A DNA stretch of 64,000 nt, from NCBI RefSeq assembly GCF_009362735.1, contig NZ_WHNP01000038.1, positions 1 to 64,000 of the forward strand, written 5' to 3'. The first letter of the stretch is position 1, and every line of letters begins with the position of its first letter. A model generated the notes under the pieces. That model was given only the letters and a program-made list of their open reading frames with translations. It made no database searches and had not been told where the DNA came from. This stretch comes from Paraburkholderia franconis (GTDB taxonomy: Bacteria; Pseudomonadota; Gammaproteobacteria; Burkholderiales; Burkholderiaceae). Positions 9,420 through 17,583 of this stretch are shown in pieces. A program made the position numbers and the translations under genes.

Positions 9420-9671
9420 TCACGTCTGCAGATGCTCGTCCTGCGCCTTGAAGCCGCGCTCCAGATGCCGCGATTTCGGCAGCGCGATATGTTCCCATCG
9501 CTCCGGCCGGATATCGGTCTGGGCCGCGACGTCCGGCGCGGCGGGCGCGACGGGGGCGGCATTGGCGCGGGCGGCGGCTATGTCGAACGTGCCGTCCGTT
9601 GCCGTATGCACCGGCGCGGCGAAACACGAGGCCGACAACGTCACCATGGTCAACAGCGTCGAGGTTTTCAT
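9420..9671 (-). CDS. Small exported hypothetical protein
   Basis: An 83-aa protein with a Sec signal peptide (MKTSTLLTMVTLSASCFAAP, cleavage likely after the Ala pair around residue 18-19) and a short Ala/Pro-rich mature part that ends in a charged segment (ALPKSRHLERGFKAQDEHL). The ATG at 9671 is chosen because a perfect AAGGAGG lies before it; the frame extends further upstream only by chance. No family is recognised. A periplasmic location is inferred. Confidence 0.65.
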   Translation of the reverse strand: MKTSTLLTMVTLSASCFAAPVHTATDGTFDIAAARANAAPVAPAAPDVAAQTDIRPERWEHIALPKSRHLERGFKAQDEHLQT

Positions 9672-10019
9672 CGCTCGACCTCCTTTTCCAGGCAGCGCGG
9701 GAACATCACGCAAGCGTTATGCCATTCCGATGGCGACGGATTGGCGCCCGCCTGGCGCGGCTGCCGTCTGCGAGCGCCGCGCATCTTTCCCATATTACGC
9801 CAGTTATTTTTACAAGCGCTGGTGGCGCGTCGCGGGAACTCGCCCGTCGCGCGCCTGGCATTGATTTCTCGAAAGATTTCGTCGCGAGCCGTCGTGCCGC
9901 CCATGCCGCGAGCGCGAGACCGCGCGTTGCGTCGCGCATTACGTATGTAGAAATCGGGTCGCGTTAACCCCGTGGCCTCGCGTAGCGCACGCGTTAAGGC
10001 GGCGTGGGCGTGGAGGACT
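9672..10019. other. Intergenic region without a gene
   Basis: 348 bases between the small exported protein and the phospholipase B-like gene. Open frames here have no ribosome-binding site and no family resemblance. An AT-rich island around 9785-9815 may hold the promoter for the minus-strand small genes, but I cannot assign -35/-10 boxes. No terminator hairpin was found after the upstream 10-kb gene's neighbour. Confidence 0.4.
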
Positions 10020-11357
10020 TCAGCGCAGCACGTCAAAGCGCGTCCACGGCCACGAAGGCCGGTCGCGCATGTAGCCGTTCAGCCAGTTCCATTGTGGATG
10101 GCGTTTCATGAACGCTTGCGCGTCGAACGGGCGCCCGCATGGATGACCCCAGCGCGCGTCGAACGCCATCTCGCGCGCCATCTCGCTGTCGACGACCTTG
10201 CCGTCGTTGGCGCCCCAAGGATTGAACGGACCGTGATCCGAGCCGCCGAAGCGCTGGTCGTCGAGTTCGAGATGGCCGCAGATCGTCCGCGAGCACGGGT
10301 TATCGGGGCGGTCGAGGTAGACGTCGTGATGATCGGCGATCATGGCCTTCGCCAGTTCGACGTCGATCCGCCCGCGATGTATCTCTTCGAGCTGCATGAA
10401 GCGCAGCCGACGCGCACCGTTTCTGCGCACGTCGGTGTAGTCCTCGCCTTCGCCCGTGCATTCCTGATTGCGGATCTTCAGGTCGGCCGCCGTGTTGTAG
10501 CCGCTGTAGAAGCCGTCCTGGGTGCTTTCGAAACCGGAGTAGTGCAGGCCGAGTTCATAGCGGGCGATCTCGCCCGTCTTGATGTCGCCGAGCAGCCAGC
10601 TGTTCGCATAGCCGCCGTTGTTCGCGAGCGCGAACATCTCGCACCATTCGCCGATGCTGTTCGCATATTGCGTCGCGCGCCGCGACCGATAGAACTCCGG
10701 TGCGCCTGCTGCGTTGTAGCCCGCGAAGTTCGAGATCGTCGTCTCCGTCACCATCAGGCCCGCCGACGTGACCCAGAAATCCGTCAGGCTCGAAATGCAG
10801 CCGGGCAGTCCCTGCATCAGAATGCGGTTGCCCGATTCGGGGACGATGTCGAACACGACGTTGAACGCGTCGCCGGCCGCGTAGCGGTCCCACGAGTTGT
10901 GCGCCATCACGATGCGGCCGTCGCGCGTCGCGCTGCCCGTCGCGATGAATGCGCTGCAATGATGTCCGCGCCGACCTCGCCACGGCTTGAGGCCGAGTTG
11001 CGGTTTCTGCTGCGCGGCGTGCTGCGGCCACCAGCTTTGCAGCAGATCCATATAGCCGTTCCATGCGAGCACTTCGGCGAAGGGCAGCTTTGCGCCGTCG
11101 GCGATGCCCTGGATTTCGTCGGCGAATTCATGATCGATGCGCGGCGCGAACTGCTCGACGGCGGCGTTGACGAACGTGTCGAAATCTTCACCCGTGTCCC
11201 ATTTCGCGAGATAGCGCGCAGTGCGGATCGCATTCTGGATTTCGGCGGCGAGCAACTGGCCGTGCTGCTCGCCACGGTCGTACGGCTCGCCCTCTATATG
11301 CACGAAGATCCAGCCCGCGTGATCGCGGCGCACGGCATCGATGGACGGTTCGCTCAT
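10020..11357 (-). CDS. Phospholipase B-like / C45-type Ntn hydrolase
   Basis: A 445-aa protein that resembles phospholipase B-domain (lamina ancestor) proteins and peptidase family C45, both N-terminal-nucleophile hydrolases that mature by self-cleavage before a Cys. The candidate nucleophile is C134 in GHHCSAFIATGSATRDG, followed by the family-like MAHNSWDRY, the GLPGCISS/DFWVTSAGLMVTETT block, and a later NNGGYANSWLLGD stretch. Unlike the lysosomal enzymes there is no signal peptide, so it should act in the cytoplasm. Likely chemistry is amide or ester hydrolysis; the substrate is unknown. The ATG at 11357 gives a full N-terminal domain. A 180-bp minisatellite lies 150 bases upstream, in its probable promoter region. 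Confidence 0.85.
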   Translation of the reverse strand: MSEPSIDAVRRDHAGWIFVHIEGEPYDRGEQHGQLLAAEIQNAIRTARYLAKWDTGEDFDTFVNAAVEQFAPRIDHEFADEIQGIADGAKLPFAEVLAWNGYMDLLQSWWPQHAAQQKPQLGLKPWRGRRGHHCSAFIATGSATRDGRIVMAHNSWDRYAAGDAFNVVFDIVPESGNRILMQGLPGCISSLTDFWVTSAGLMVTETTISNFAGYNAAGAPEFYRSRRATQYANSIGEWCEMFALANNGGYANSWLLGDIKTGEIARYELGLHYSGFESTQDGFYSGYNTAADLKIRNQECTGEGEDYTDVRRNGARRLRFMQLEEIHRGRIDVELAKAMIADHHDVYLDRPDNPCSRTICGHLELDDQRFGGSDHGPFNPWGANDGKVVDSEMAREMAFDARWGHPCGRPFDAQAFMKRHPQWNWLNGYMRDRPSWPWTRFDVLR

Positions 11358-11506
11358 CTTCGCTCCCGTTCGTAGAGCGCGGCATCGCCGCCGGCGTTGC
11401 TCAGCGCCGTGTATCGCGGGATGCGGCCTGCGGCTCGTCTATGGTCAATTCATTGTAGAGAAATTGCCGGGCTTTGCCATGCGCCGAACGGGCGATGCGC
11501 CGGCGG

Positions 11507-11686
11507 GCAAGCACAGGCAAGCACAGGCAAGCACAGGCAAGCACAGGCAAGCACAGGCAAGCACAGGCAAGCACAGGCAAGCACAGGCAAGCACAGGCAA
11601 GCACAGGCAAGCACAGGCAAGCACAGGCAAGCACAGGCAAGCGCAGGCAAGCGCAGGCAAGCGCAGGCAAGCGCAGGCAAGCGCAG
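11507..11686. repeat. Minisatellite: 18 tandem copies of a 10-bp unit
   Basis: The unit GCAAGCACAG is repeated 13 times without error, followed by five copies of the variant GCAAGCGCAG. The array lies between the stop of the ClC channel gene (11699) and the start of the phospholipase B-like gene (11357). As 10 bp is not a multiple of three, all frames read through it and produce meaningless Cys/Leu- or Gln/Ala-rich open frames. Slipped-strand copy-number change is expected. Confidence 0.97.
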
Positions 11687-11698
11687 GCGGACAGGCGC

Positions 11699-13471
11699 CT
11701 AGCGCGCGGGGTTCATGCGGAAGTACGCATCGAGCAGCGACGTCTTGTAGACGACGCCCGCGAGCGTCGGCCGCGCGGTGCTTTCGACGACGGGCAGCCG
11801 TTCGCCCTGGAACGCCATGAAATGCTGAAGCGCGACGCCGAGCGGCATGTCGGGCGTGAGCACGTCGAAGTGCGGCTGCAGATAGTCGGCGGCCGTCTTG
11901 GCGGACGTATCGGTCCTGTCGAGCAGATCGGAGGTGATGTCCTTCAGCGCGACGACGCCCAGAAAGCAGCCGCCTTCGTCCGTCACGTACAGATACTTGA
12001 CGGGATACTCGAGGAACACGCGCGTCATGTCGTGCACCGTCGCGTTGGGCTGCACGACGGTTTGCGGCGGACGGATCAGCTCGCGCATCTGCGTCGCGCG
12101 CAGACGCATGCGTTCCTGTTCCTCGCGGTTCCGGTGCAGCGTGATCTCGTACATCGACGTCTTGCCGATCGCGCGCGCCGCAAAGTAGGCGACCACGCAC
12201 GACACCATCAGCGGCAGCACGACCTGATAGCTCAACGTCATTTCGAAGATCATCAGGATCGCCATCAGCGGCGCCTGTGTCGCGCCCGCGAGGAACGCGC
12301 CCATGCCGACCATCGCGTACGCGAACGGCGCGGACGTCGCGTGCGGCCAGAGCGCGTTCATGCCGAGCCCGAACAGCGAGCCGAGCGCGGCACCGACGAA
12401 GAGCGTCGGCGTGAACACGCCACCGACGGCGCCCGAGCCGACGGTCGCCGCCGTCGCGATCACCTTGAACGCGAGCACGACGAGGAGCGCCGTCCACGTC
12501 CACGGCGAATGCAGGATCGAGTTCACGACGCTATAGCCATTGCCCCACACTTCGGGCGTCCACGCCGACAGAATGCCGACGATCAGACCGCCGAGCGCGA
12601 GCCGGATCGGCAACGGTAATGGCAGGCGCCGGAAGGCGGACTTGCTCGTGTCGATGAGCCGCAGGAACTGCGGCGCGGCCACGCCGCACAGCAGGCCGAG
12701 CGCGACGAAGAGCAGCACTTCGAGGCCCGCGACAGGCGGGAACACGGGCATCTCGTAAGGCGGCTTGTAGCCGGCGAACTCGCGCATCATGATGTTCGCG
12801 ACCACCGACGACACGACGACGGGCCCGAAGCTTTCCATCGCGATCGAGCCGAGCACGATCTCGGTGACGAAGAATGCGCCCGCGATAGGCGCACTATACG
12901 CCGACGTGATACCCGCTGCCGCGCCGCACGCGACGAGCAGGCGCAGGCGCGGCGGATCGAAATGCACGAGGCGGCCGATCAGCGACGCGCCGAGCGCCGC
13001 GAGTTGCACCATCGGGCCTTCGCGGCCGATCGAGCCACCGCTCGAAATCGTGAACAGTGACGACACGCTGCGCCACAGGCTCACGCGCACGGGCACGATG
13101 CCATCGCCGATCACGACGGCTTCCATGTAGTCGGTATGCAGCTTCTTGTCGACGCCGCGTTGCGCGAGCAACAGCAGTCCGCCCGCGATGAGGCCGCCGA
13201 ACGCAGGCAGCGCGATGCGCATCGCGATGGGCAGACGCCGTGCCATTTCGACGAGACTGCCGTCCTGTCCGGTGAACACGCGCTGCAACAGCGCGATGCC
13301 TTCGCGAAACGCGATCGTCGCGAAAGCGCCCGCGATGCCGACGATCACCGACCACACCAGCATCGTGTGCGCGTCGGACAGACGGAACAGGTTGGCCGCG
13401 CGCGTGCGCAGTCTGAGCAGAAATGAAAGCACGGAAGAATCGGGCGTCTGAAGGTTGGTTTTGCGCAGCAT
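11699..13471 (-). CDS. ClC-family chloride channel/antiporter with CBS domains
   Basis: A 590-aa inner-membrane anion channel or proton-coupled antiporter. The three ClC filter signatures are present: SSGGS (143-147, GSGIP-like), GREGP (149-153, gating Glu151) and GSGAVGGVFTP. A glutamate in the GAFFVTEIV helix matches the internal proton glutamate of ClC exchangers, which favours an antiporter. About ten further hydrophobic segments run to residue 440. The C-terminal 130 residues hold a pair of CBS domains (VQPNATVHDMTRVFLEYPV; VLTPDMPLGVALQHFM), a nucleotide-sensing module absent from E. coli ClcA. It stands on the minus strand after the GST gene (92-base gap). The minisatellite begins 13 bases after its stop. 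Confidence 0.95.
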   Translation of the reverse strand: MLRKTNLQTPDSSVLSFLLRLRTRAANLFRLSDAHTMLVWSVIVGIAGAFATIAFREGIALLQRVFTGQDGSLVEMARRLPIAMRIALPAFGGLIAGGLLLLAQRGVDKKLHTDYMEAVVIGDGIVPVRVSLWRSVSSLFTISSGGSIGREGPMVQLAALGASLIGRLVHFDPPRLRLLVACGAAAGITSAYSAPIAGAFFVTEIVLGSIAMESFGPVVVSSVVANIMMREFAGYKPPYEMPVFPPVAGLEVLLFVALGLLCGVAAPQFLRLIDTSKSAFRRLPLPLPIRLALGGLIVGILSAWTPEVWGNGYSVVNSILHSPWTWTALLVVLAFKVIATAATVGSGAVGGVFTPTLFVGAALGSLFGLGMNALWPHATSAPFAYAMVGMGAFLAGATQAPLMAILMIFEMTLSYQVVLPLMVSCVVAYFAARAIGKTSMYEITLHRNREEQERMRLRATQMRELIRPPQTVVQPNATVHDMTRVFLEYPVKYLYVTDEGGCFLGVVALKDITSDLLDRTDTSAKTAADYLQPHFDVLTPDMPLGVALQHFMAFQGERLPVVESTARPTLAGVVYKTSLLDAYFRMNPAR

Positions 13472-13563
13472 GATATCGACAGCGCGCGACGAAAGGTTTA
13501 AGGGCGGCGCGTCTCGCTCGCATACGCGCCGCTGCGTTGGGACAGGAGGGCGGTGTCAGCTCA

Positions 13564-14301
13564 TCAGCGCGCGTCCTTGTCGAGTTCGGGATAGTGCCGG
13601 AATATGCCCGTTTCGTTGTACGGCAGACGGCGTTCGGAAGCGAGATACGCCGCGATGTTCGGCCGCTTGAGCACCGCGTCGTGCAGCGCGGCGAGGCGCG
13701 GGTAGTGCTGGCCGAAATGCTTCATCGCGCGCGGAAATGCATAGTGCAAACCGTCGATCAGTTGGAACATCGACAGGTCGACATACGTGAGCCTGTCGCC
13801 GGCCATGTGTTTATCGCCGGCCGGGTTCTGCTTCAGCACGCGCTCGAAATAGCGCATGAACTTCGGGATGCGTTGGTCGATGAAATCCGTCGCGCGGCTT
13901 TTGGCGGCTTCTTTCTGCTCCTCGTAGTACATGCCCGACGCAAGCGGGTGATGGGTGTCGTGGACTTCCGTGACGACGTCGGCGATCGTCAGCTGCAGGC
14001 CGTTCGCTACGTAGCGCAGGCTCTCGATCTGCGGCGCGAGATTCAGCTTCGGCCCGAGGTAGAACAGGATGTTCGCGGTCTGCGAAACGATCAGGTCGCC
14101 GTCGCGCAGAAACGGCGGCGCGAACGGCGGGTAGGGTTCCGTCCGGCTGTTCATCACGTCGATCATCGCGCCCGTGCCGAGCCCGTCCTGTTCGTCGCCA
14201 CGCGCCACCTCGACGTAGTCCGCGCGCGCTTCTTCCAGTGCGAGCCGCACGAATTCGCCGCGGCCCTGCAGTCCGTCCCAGTAATAGAGTTGATAAGTCA
14301 T
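13564..14301 (-). CDS. Glutathione S-transferase family protein
   Basis: A 245-aa two-domain GST. The N-terminal thioredoxin-like domain (MTYQLYYWDGLQGRGEFVRL, with the SQTANILFYLG glutathione-binding block near residue 75-85) is followed by an all-helical C-terminal domain (ADRLTYVDLSMFQL-like block: GDRLTYVDLSMFQLIDGL). The ATG at 14301 has GAGG eight bases upstream; an earlier in-frame start adds 18 residues of no family resemblance. Typical activity would be glutathione conjugation or a related thiol transfer, with unknown substrate. It is between the YeiH exporter and the ClC gene, but a terminator separates it from yeiH. Confidence 0.88.
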   Translation of the reverse strand: MTYQLYYWDGLQGRGEFVRLALEEARADYVEVARGDEQDGLGTGAMIDVMNSRTEPYPPFAPPFLRDGDLIVSQTANILFYLGPKLNLAPQIESLRYVANGLQLTIADVVTEVHDTHHPLASGMYYEEQKEAAKSRATDFIDQRIPKFMRYFERVLKQNPAGDKHMAGDRLTYVDLSMFQLIDGLHYAFPRAMKHFGQHYPRLAALHDAVLKRPNIAAYLASERRLPYNETGIFRHYPELDKDAR

Positions 14302-14477
14302 CGATCGGTCCTCACTCGGTTGTCGGTGGCGTCGTTGAGCGCCACGCATGCACACGGTCGGGAGCTAGAAGTATGCCGCGCGATGCTTGCAGTTTGCGTG
14401 TCGGGCGCAGTGTGGAAACGAGCGGTTGCGTGTGTGAAAGGCGCGCAGCGCTTGCATGCACGCCGCGCCGAAAGCAC

Positions 14478-14501
14478 AAAAGCCTCGCACGCGGCGAGGC
14501 T
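14478..14501 (-). terminator. Intrinsic terminator after yeiH
   Basis: On the minus strand an 8-bp stem AGCCTCGC/GCGAGGCT with a five-base loop is followed by TTTTGTG. It lies 20 bases beyond the yeiH stop. Confidence 0.8.
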
Positions 14502-14521
14502 GATGTGATGGGATTGCCGGC

Positions 14522-15598
14522 TTAGCCGAGCAGATGCTGGACGAGCCATGTGATACCCAGACCACCGGCGAACAGCCACACGTACAGGATCAGGCCCGTC
14601 GTCAGCGCACGGGGACCGGCCTCGCGGATCTGCGAGAGGCGCGTTTCGATGCCGAGCGCCGTCATTGCCATCGTGAGCGCGAAGGTGTCGAGCATGTTCA
14701 GCGTGCTGGTCGCGGCCTCCGGCAGTATGTGCAGCGAGTTCACCGCGACGCAGCCGAGAAAGCCGAGCGCGAACCAGGGCACGGCGAGCTTGCGCGGCGC
14801 ATGAGCGGCTTCGCCGTGCACACCCGTTGCAGTACGCGCCGAGCGGCTCACCCACATGCCGACGACGAGCAGCACGGGCACCAGCAGCATTACGCGGGTC
14901 ATCTTGACGATGGTCGCGATATGCGTGGCTTCGGGGCTCACGTTGCTGGCTGCGCCCACCACTTGCGCGACTTCATGGATCGTGCCGCCGAAGAAAAGGC
15001 CGACGCCCGTCGTATCCAGATGCAGGATGCCGGCGCGCAGCAGAGCGGGGTAGAGGAACATCGACAGCGTGCCGAACAGCACGACGCTGCCGACGGCCAT
15101 TGCGCTCTTGTGCGGCTTCGATTGCAGCGTCGACTCGAAGGCGAGCACAGCGGCCGCGCCGCAGATCGCGCTGCCCGCTGCCGTCAGTAGCGCGCTGTCG
15201 CGGTCGAGCTTCATCAGCTTCATGCCGGCCCACGTGCCGATCGCGAGCGTGCTGACGACGATCAGCAACGACTCGGCGAGGCCCGGCAGGCCGACCTGCG
15301 CGATCTCCTGAATGCTCACGCGCAGCCCGAAGAACGCGACCGCGATGCGCAACAGCTTGCGCGCCGAAAAGTTGACGCCGGCCGCCCAGCTTTCGGGCAT
15401 GCCGTCTTTCAGTGCATTGCCATAGAGCATCCCGCCGACGATGCCGACGATCAGCGGGCTGATGCCCAGGCCGGCGATCGACGGAATCGCGGCGATGCGG
15501 GTGACGGCCGCGGCGAACAACGCGACGAACAGGATGCCGTTGATCTGACCGCGCGTCGACGATGACGCGGGAACGGCACGGGTGGAAATGGTGGACAT
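14522..15598 (-). CDS. yeiH: YeiH-family putative sulfate exporter (UPF0324)
   Basis: A 358-aa integral membrane protein with about ten hydrophobic segments. The family blocks are clear: GISPLIVGIVGGMLYGN, AVAFFGLRVSIQEIAQVG, GSAICGAAAVLA and GTIHEVAQVVGAA (a His-Glu pair in a membrane turn). YeiH proteins are annotated as sulfate or sulfite-related exporters, with weak experimental backing. A LysR gene is divergent, with 119 bases between, the same layout as yeiE-yeiH in enterobacteria, so it is likely activated by that regulator. The ATG at 15598 has AAGG upstream. A clean terminator follows the gene. Confidence 0.9.
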   Translation of the reverse strand: MSTISTRAVPASSSTRGQINGILFVALFAAAVTRIAAIPSIAGLGISPLIVGIVGGMLYGNALKDGMPESWAAGVNFSARKLLRIAVAFFGLRVSIQEIAQVGLPGLAESLLIVVSTLAIGTWAGMKLMKLDRDSALLTAAGSAICGAAAVLAFESTLQSKPHKSAMAVGSVVLFGTLSMFLYPALLRAGILHLDTTGVGLFFGGTIHEVAQVVGAASNVSPEATHIATIVKMTRVMLLVPVLLVVGMWVSRSARTATGVHGEAAHAPRKLAVPWFALGFLGCVAVNSLHILPEAATSTLNMLDTFALTMAMTALGIETRLSQIREAGPRALTTGLILYVWLFAGGLGITWLVQHLLG

Positions 15599-15651
15599 GG
15601 GCTTCGACCTTTTTCTGCAACTGCATGACTCGATGGCCTAATCCTAAAATA

Positions 15652-15665
15652 CATATATCGATATG
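15652..15665. promoter_or_regulatory. Inverted repeat in the yeiH/lysR divergent promoter
   Basis: CATAT-ATCG-ATATG, containing the 10-bp palindrome ATATCGATAT, lies midway between the two divergent starts in an AT-rich stretch. LysR regulators bind such interrupted dyads (T-N11-A), so this is a candidate operator; no direct evidence. Confidence 0.5.
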
Positions 15666-15717
15666 AGAAATCGTGATTTAGAATGTGTGGTATCGGCTAG
15701 CCTGATATTTTTTCGCC

Positions 15718-16632
15718 ATGACCCCTGATCAGCTTATAACGTTCGCCGCCGTCGCCGAGCTTCGCAACATCAGCCGCGCTGCACTTGCGCTGCATCTGTC
15801 GCAGCCCGCCGTGTCGGGCCAGTTGCGCCAGTTGCAGGACGAATTCGGCGAGCCGCTGTACCTGCGCGACGGCCGCGGCGTGCGGCTGACGCCCGCCGGC
15901 GAGCAACTGGCGAGCTACGCGGCGCGGCTGCGTGACACGTACCGCCAGGCCTACGCGTATCGCGACGCGCTGCGCGGAATGGAGCAGGGTACGCTGCGCA
16001 TCGGCGCGAGCACGACGCCCGCGAGCTATCTGCTGCCGTATCTGATCGCCGCGTTTCAGCGCCGTCATCCCGACGTCACGGTGCATACGGACGACGGCAA
16101 CACGGCCGACATCGTCGGCGCGCTCGGTTCGTTCGATATCGCGCTCGTCGAAGGACACGTCGGAGCCGAACTGCCGCCCGATACAGCCGTGCATCCGTGG
16201 CACGAGGACGAGATCGTCGCGATCATGCCGCGCTCGCATCCGCTCGCTACGGCCAACTTGCAGGCCGTGACGCTCGCTGATCTGAGCCCGCATCCCGTCG
16301 TGTTGCGCGAAGAAGGCTCCGGCGTGCGGCAACTGATCGAGCGCGCGTTCGCGCGGGCCGGCATGCCGATGCGGGTTGCACTGGCGATCGCGGGCGTCGA
16401 GGGCGTGAAAGAGGCCGTGCGCGCGGGAATGGGCGTCGGCTTCGTGTCGGCGATGTCGATGCGCCACGAAGACGAGGTGCTGTTCCGCCTGCCGCTCGGT
16501 CCCGAGCCGCTCACGCGCCGTTTCTCGATTCTCGTGCCGCACGCGAGCGCGCCGTCGCGCATCGTCGGCCGCTTTCTCGAACTGTGCCTGAACGGCGACG
16601 CTCGCCTGCCGGCGGCCGATTCTTCCGTTTAG
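15718..16632 (+). CDS. LysR-family regulator, probably of yeiH
   Basis: A 304-aa LysR regulator. The N-terminal winged HTH spans residues 1-60 (NISRAALALHLSQPAVSGQLRQL is the recognition block, given here in part as ALHLSQPAVSGQLRQL), followed by a linker helix and the periplasmic-binding-protein-like co-inducer domain (GTLRIGASTTPASYLLPYLI; VHTDDGNTADIVGAL; GVKEAVRAGMGVGFVS). The form of the effector domain is like CysB/YeiE-type regulators. It is divergent from yeiH and probably controls it and itself. No convincing Shine-Dalgarno is visible before the ATG at 15718, which could be a leaderless or weak start. A terminator follows 31 bases after the stop. Confidence 0.9.
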   Translation: MTPDQLITFAAVAELRNISRAALALHLSQPAVSGQLRQLQDEFGEPLYLRDGRGVRLTPAGEQLASYAARLRDTYRQAYAYRDALRGMEQGTLRIGASTTPASYLLPYLIAAFQRRHPDVTVHTDDGNTADIVGALGSFDIALVEGHVGAELPPDTAVHPWHEDEIVAIMPRSHPLATANLQAVTLADLSPHPVVLREEGSGVRQLIERAFARAGMPMRVALAIAGVEGVKEAVRAGMGVGFVSAMSMRHEDEVLFRLPLGPEPLTRRFSILVPHASAPSRIVGRFLELCLNGDARLPAADSSV

Positions 16633-16663
16633 GGATTACCACTATGGTGCACGCGCGCCGTGC

Positions 16664-16700
16664 AGCGCAGTATTCGCAACCAGCGCTACTGCGCTTTTTT
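16664..16700 (+). terminator. Intrinsic terminator after the LysR gene
   Basis: A perfect 9-bp stem AGCGCAGTA/TACTGCGCT with a 14-base loop ends in six T residues. It separates the LysR gene from the kgu operon whose operator begins 13 bases later. Confidence 0.85.
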
Positions 16701-16712
16701 GATACTCGTCTA

Positions 16713-16726
16713 TGGAACCGATTCCA
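16713..16726. promoter_or_regulatory. PtxS-like operator of the kgu operon
   Basis: TGGAACCGATTCCA is a 14-bp interrupted palindrome that matches the pseudomonad PtxS target TGAAACCGGTTTCA at 11 of 14 positions. It lies 45 bases before kguE, directly in front of the operon that carries ptxS as its last gene. Repression relieved by 2-ketogluconate is the known PtxS mode; here it is inferred. Confidence 0.75.
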
Positions 16727-16770
16727 AAGACCGTTTCGAGCAATTTTAAGCAATAAGCAGGGTGTTTCAC

Positions 16771-17547
16771 ATGCCGGAAATCGTCATCGTCGCGAGTGCA
16801 TTTGGGATCGACGCGATCCGCAAGGACGGTCATCACGCGTGGCTGAAGACGGCTGCGAAAGCGGGGGCGGCCGGCTTCGAGGTGCGTCGCGAGCTGTTCG
16901 CGCTCGAAGCGCAAGCGTCGCCCGGGGCGCTTTCCGCGCTCGGCAAGACGATCGCCGCGCAAAACCTGTGGTCGGTGTACTCGACGCCCGCCGAGCTGTA
17001 CGCGCCGGACGGCGTGCTCGATGAAGCCGCGTTGCGCGGGGCGCTGATCGAAGCGACGGCGCTCGGCGCGCGCTTCGTCAAGCTGCAACTCGGCGGCTTT
17101 GCGGGGCGCGCGTACGGCGAGGCGGTCGCGAAGTGTACGAAGGGCGTCGCGGCGCGGCTCGTCGTCGAGAACGGGCAGATGGAGCGAGGCGGCTCGCTCG
17201 CGCAGTTCGAAGCGCTTTTCAACGCGCTCGTCAAAGACGGGGGCAATGAAGGCCGGAAGCCGGTGCTCGGCATGACGTTCGACATCGGCAACTGGCAATG
17301 GCCCGGCGTCGATCCTGTCGAAGCGGCTCGCAAGCTCGCGGATCACGTCGAATACATCCACTGCAAGGCGGTCGCGGGCGAAGGCGCGCGCCGTTTTGCC
17401 GTTGCGCCCGCTGCCGATGACGCCGATTTCGCGGCCGCGCTCGCGCTTTTGCCGCGCGACGTGCCGCGCGGCATCGAATTCCCGTTCGACGCGGCCCGGA
17501 TCGCGGAGGACGCGTCGCATCACGTCGCGCGGCTCGCGTCCGCCTGA
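16771..17547 (+). CDS. kguE: KguE, sugar phosphate isomerase/epimerase of the 2-ketogluconate operon
   Basis: A 258-aa TIM-barrel protein of the xylose-isomerase-like (AP endonuclease 2) superfamily. Visible are an N-terminal strand (EIVIVASAFG), the GARFVKLQLGGF block, VVENGQMERGGSL (metal-site Glu), GMTFDIGNWQWPG (Asp, as in the superfamily's metal site) and VEYIHCKAV (His). The ATG at 16771 has AGCAGGG upstream; a GTG three codons earlier is too close to it. It is the first gene of kguE-kguK-kguT-kguD-ptxS. In pseudomonads KguE belongs to 2-ketogluconate use, but its step is not established, so the name rests mainly on operon context. Confidence 0.87.
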   Translation: MPEIVIVASAFGIDAIRKDGHHAWLKTAAKAGAAGFEVRRELFALEAQASPGALSALGKTIAAQNLWSVYSTPAELYAPDGVLDEAALRGALIEATALGARFVKLQLGGFAGRAYGEAVAKCTKGVAARLVVENGQMERGGSLAQFEALFNALVKDGGNEGRKPVLGMTFDIGNWQWPGVDPVEAARKLADHVEYIHCKAVAGEGARRFAVAPAADDADFAAALALLPRDVPRGIEFPFDAARIAEDASHHVARLASA

Positions 17548-17583
17548 AAGCGGCGAGCGCGGACGGCATCAACAGGAGAAGCC

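Noticed and set aside
9420..9950. Plus-strand frames over the small exported protein region
   Set aside because: They lack ribosome-binding sites; the minus strand has a perfect AAGGAGG and a signal peptide.
11507..11686. CRISPR array
   Set aside because: The units are contiguous 10-mers with no spacers.
11397..11820. Gln/Ala- and Cys/Leu-rich repeat proteins across the minisatellite
   Set aside because: A 10-bp repeat without stop codons is open in all frames; the products have no start support and no conserved part.
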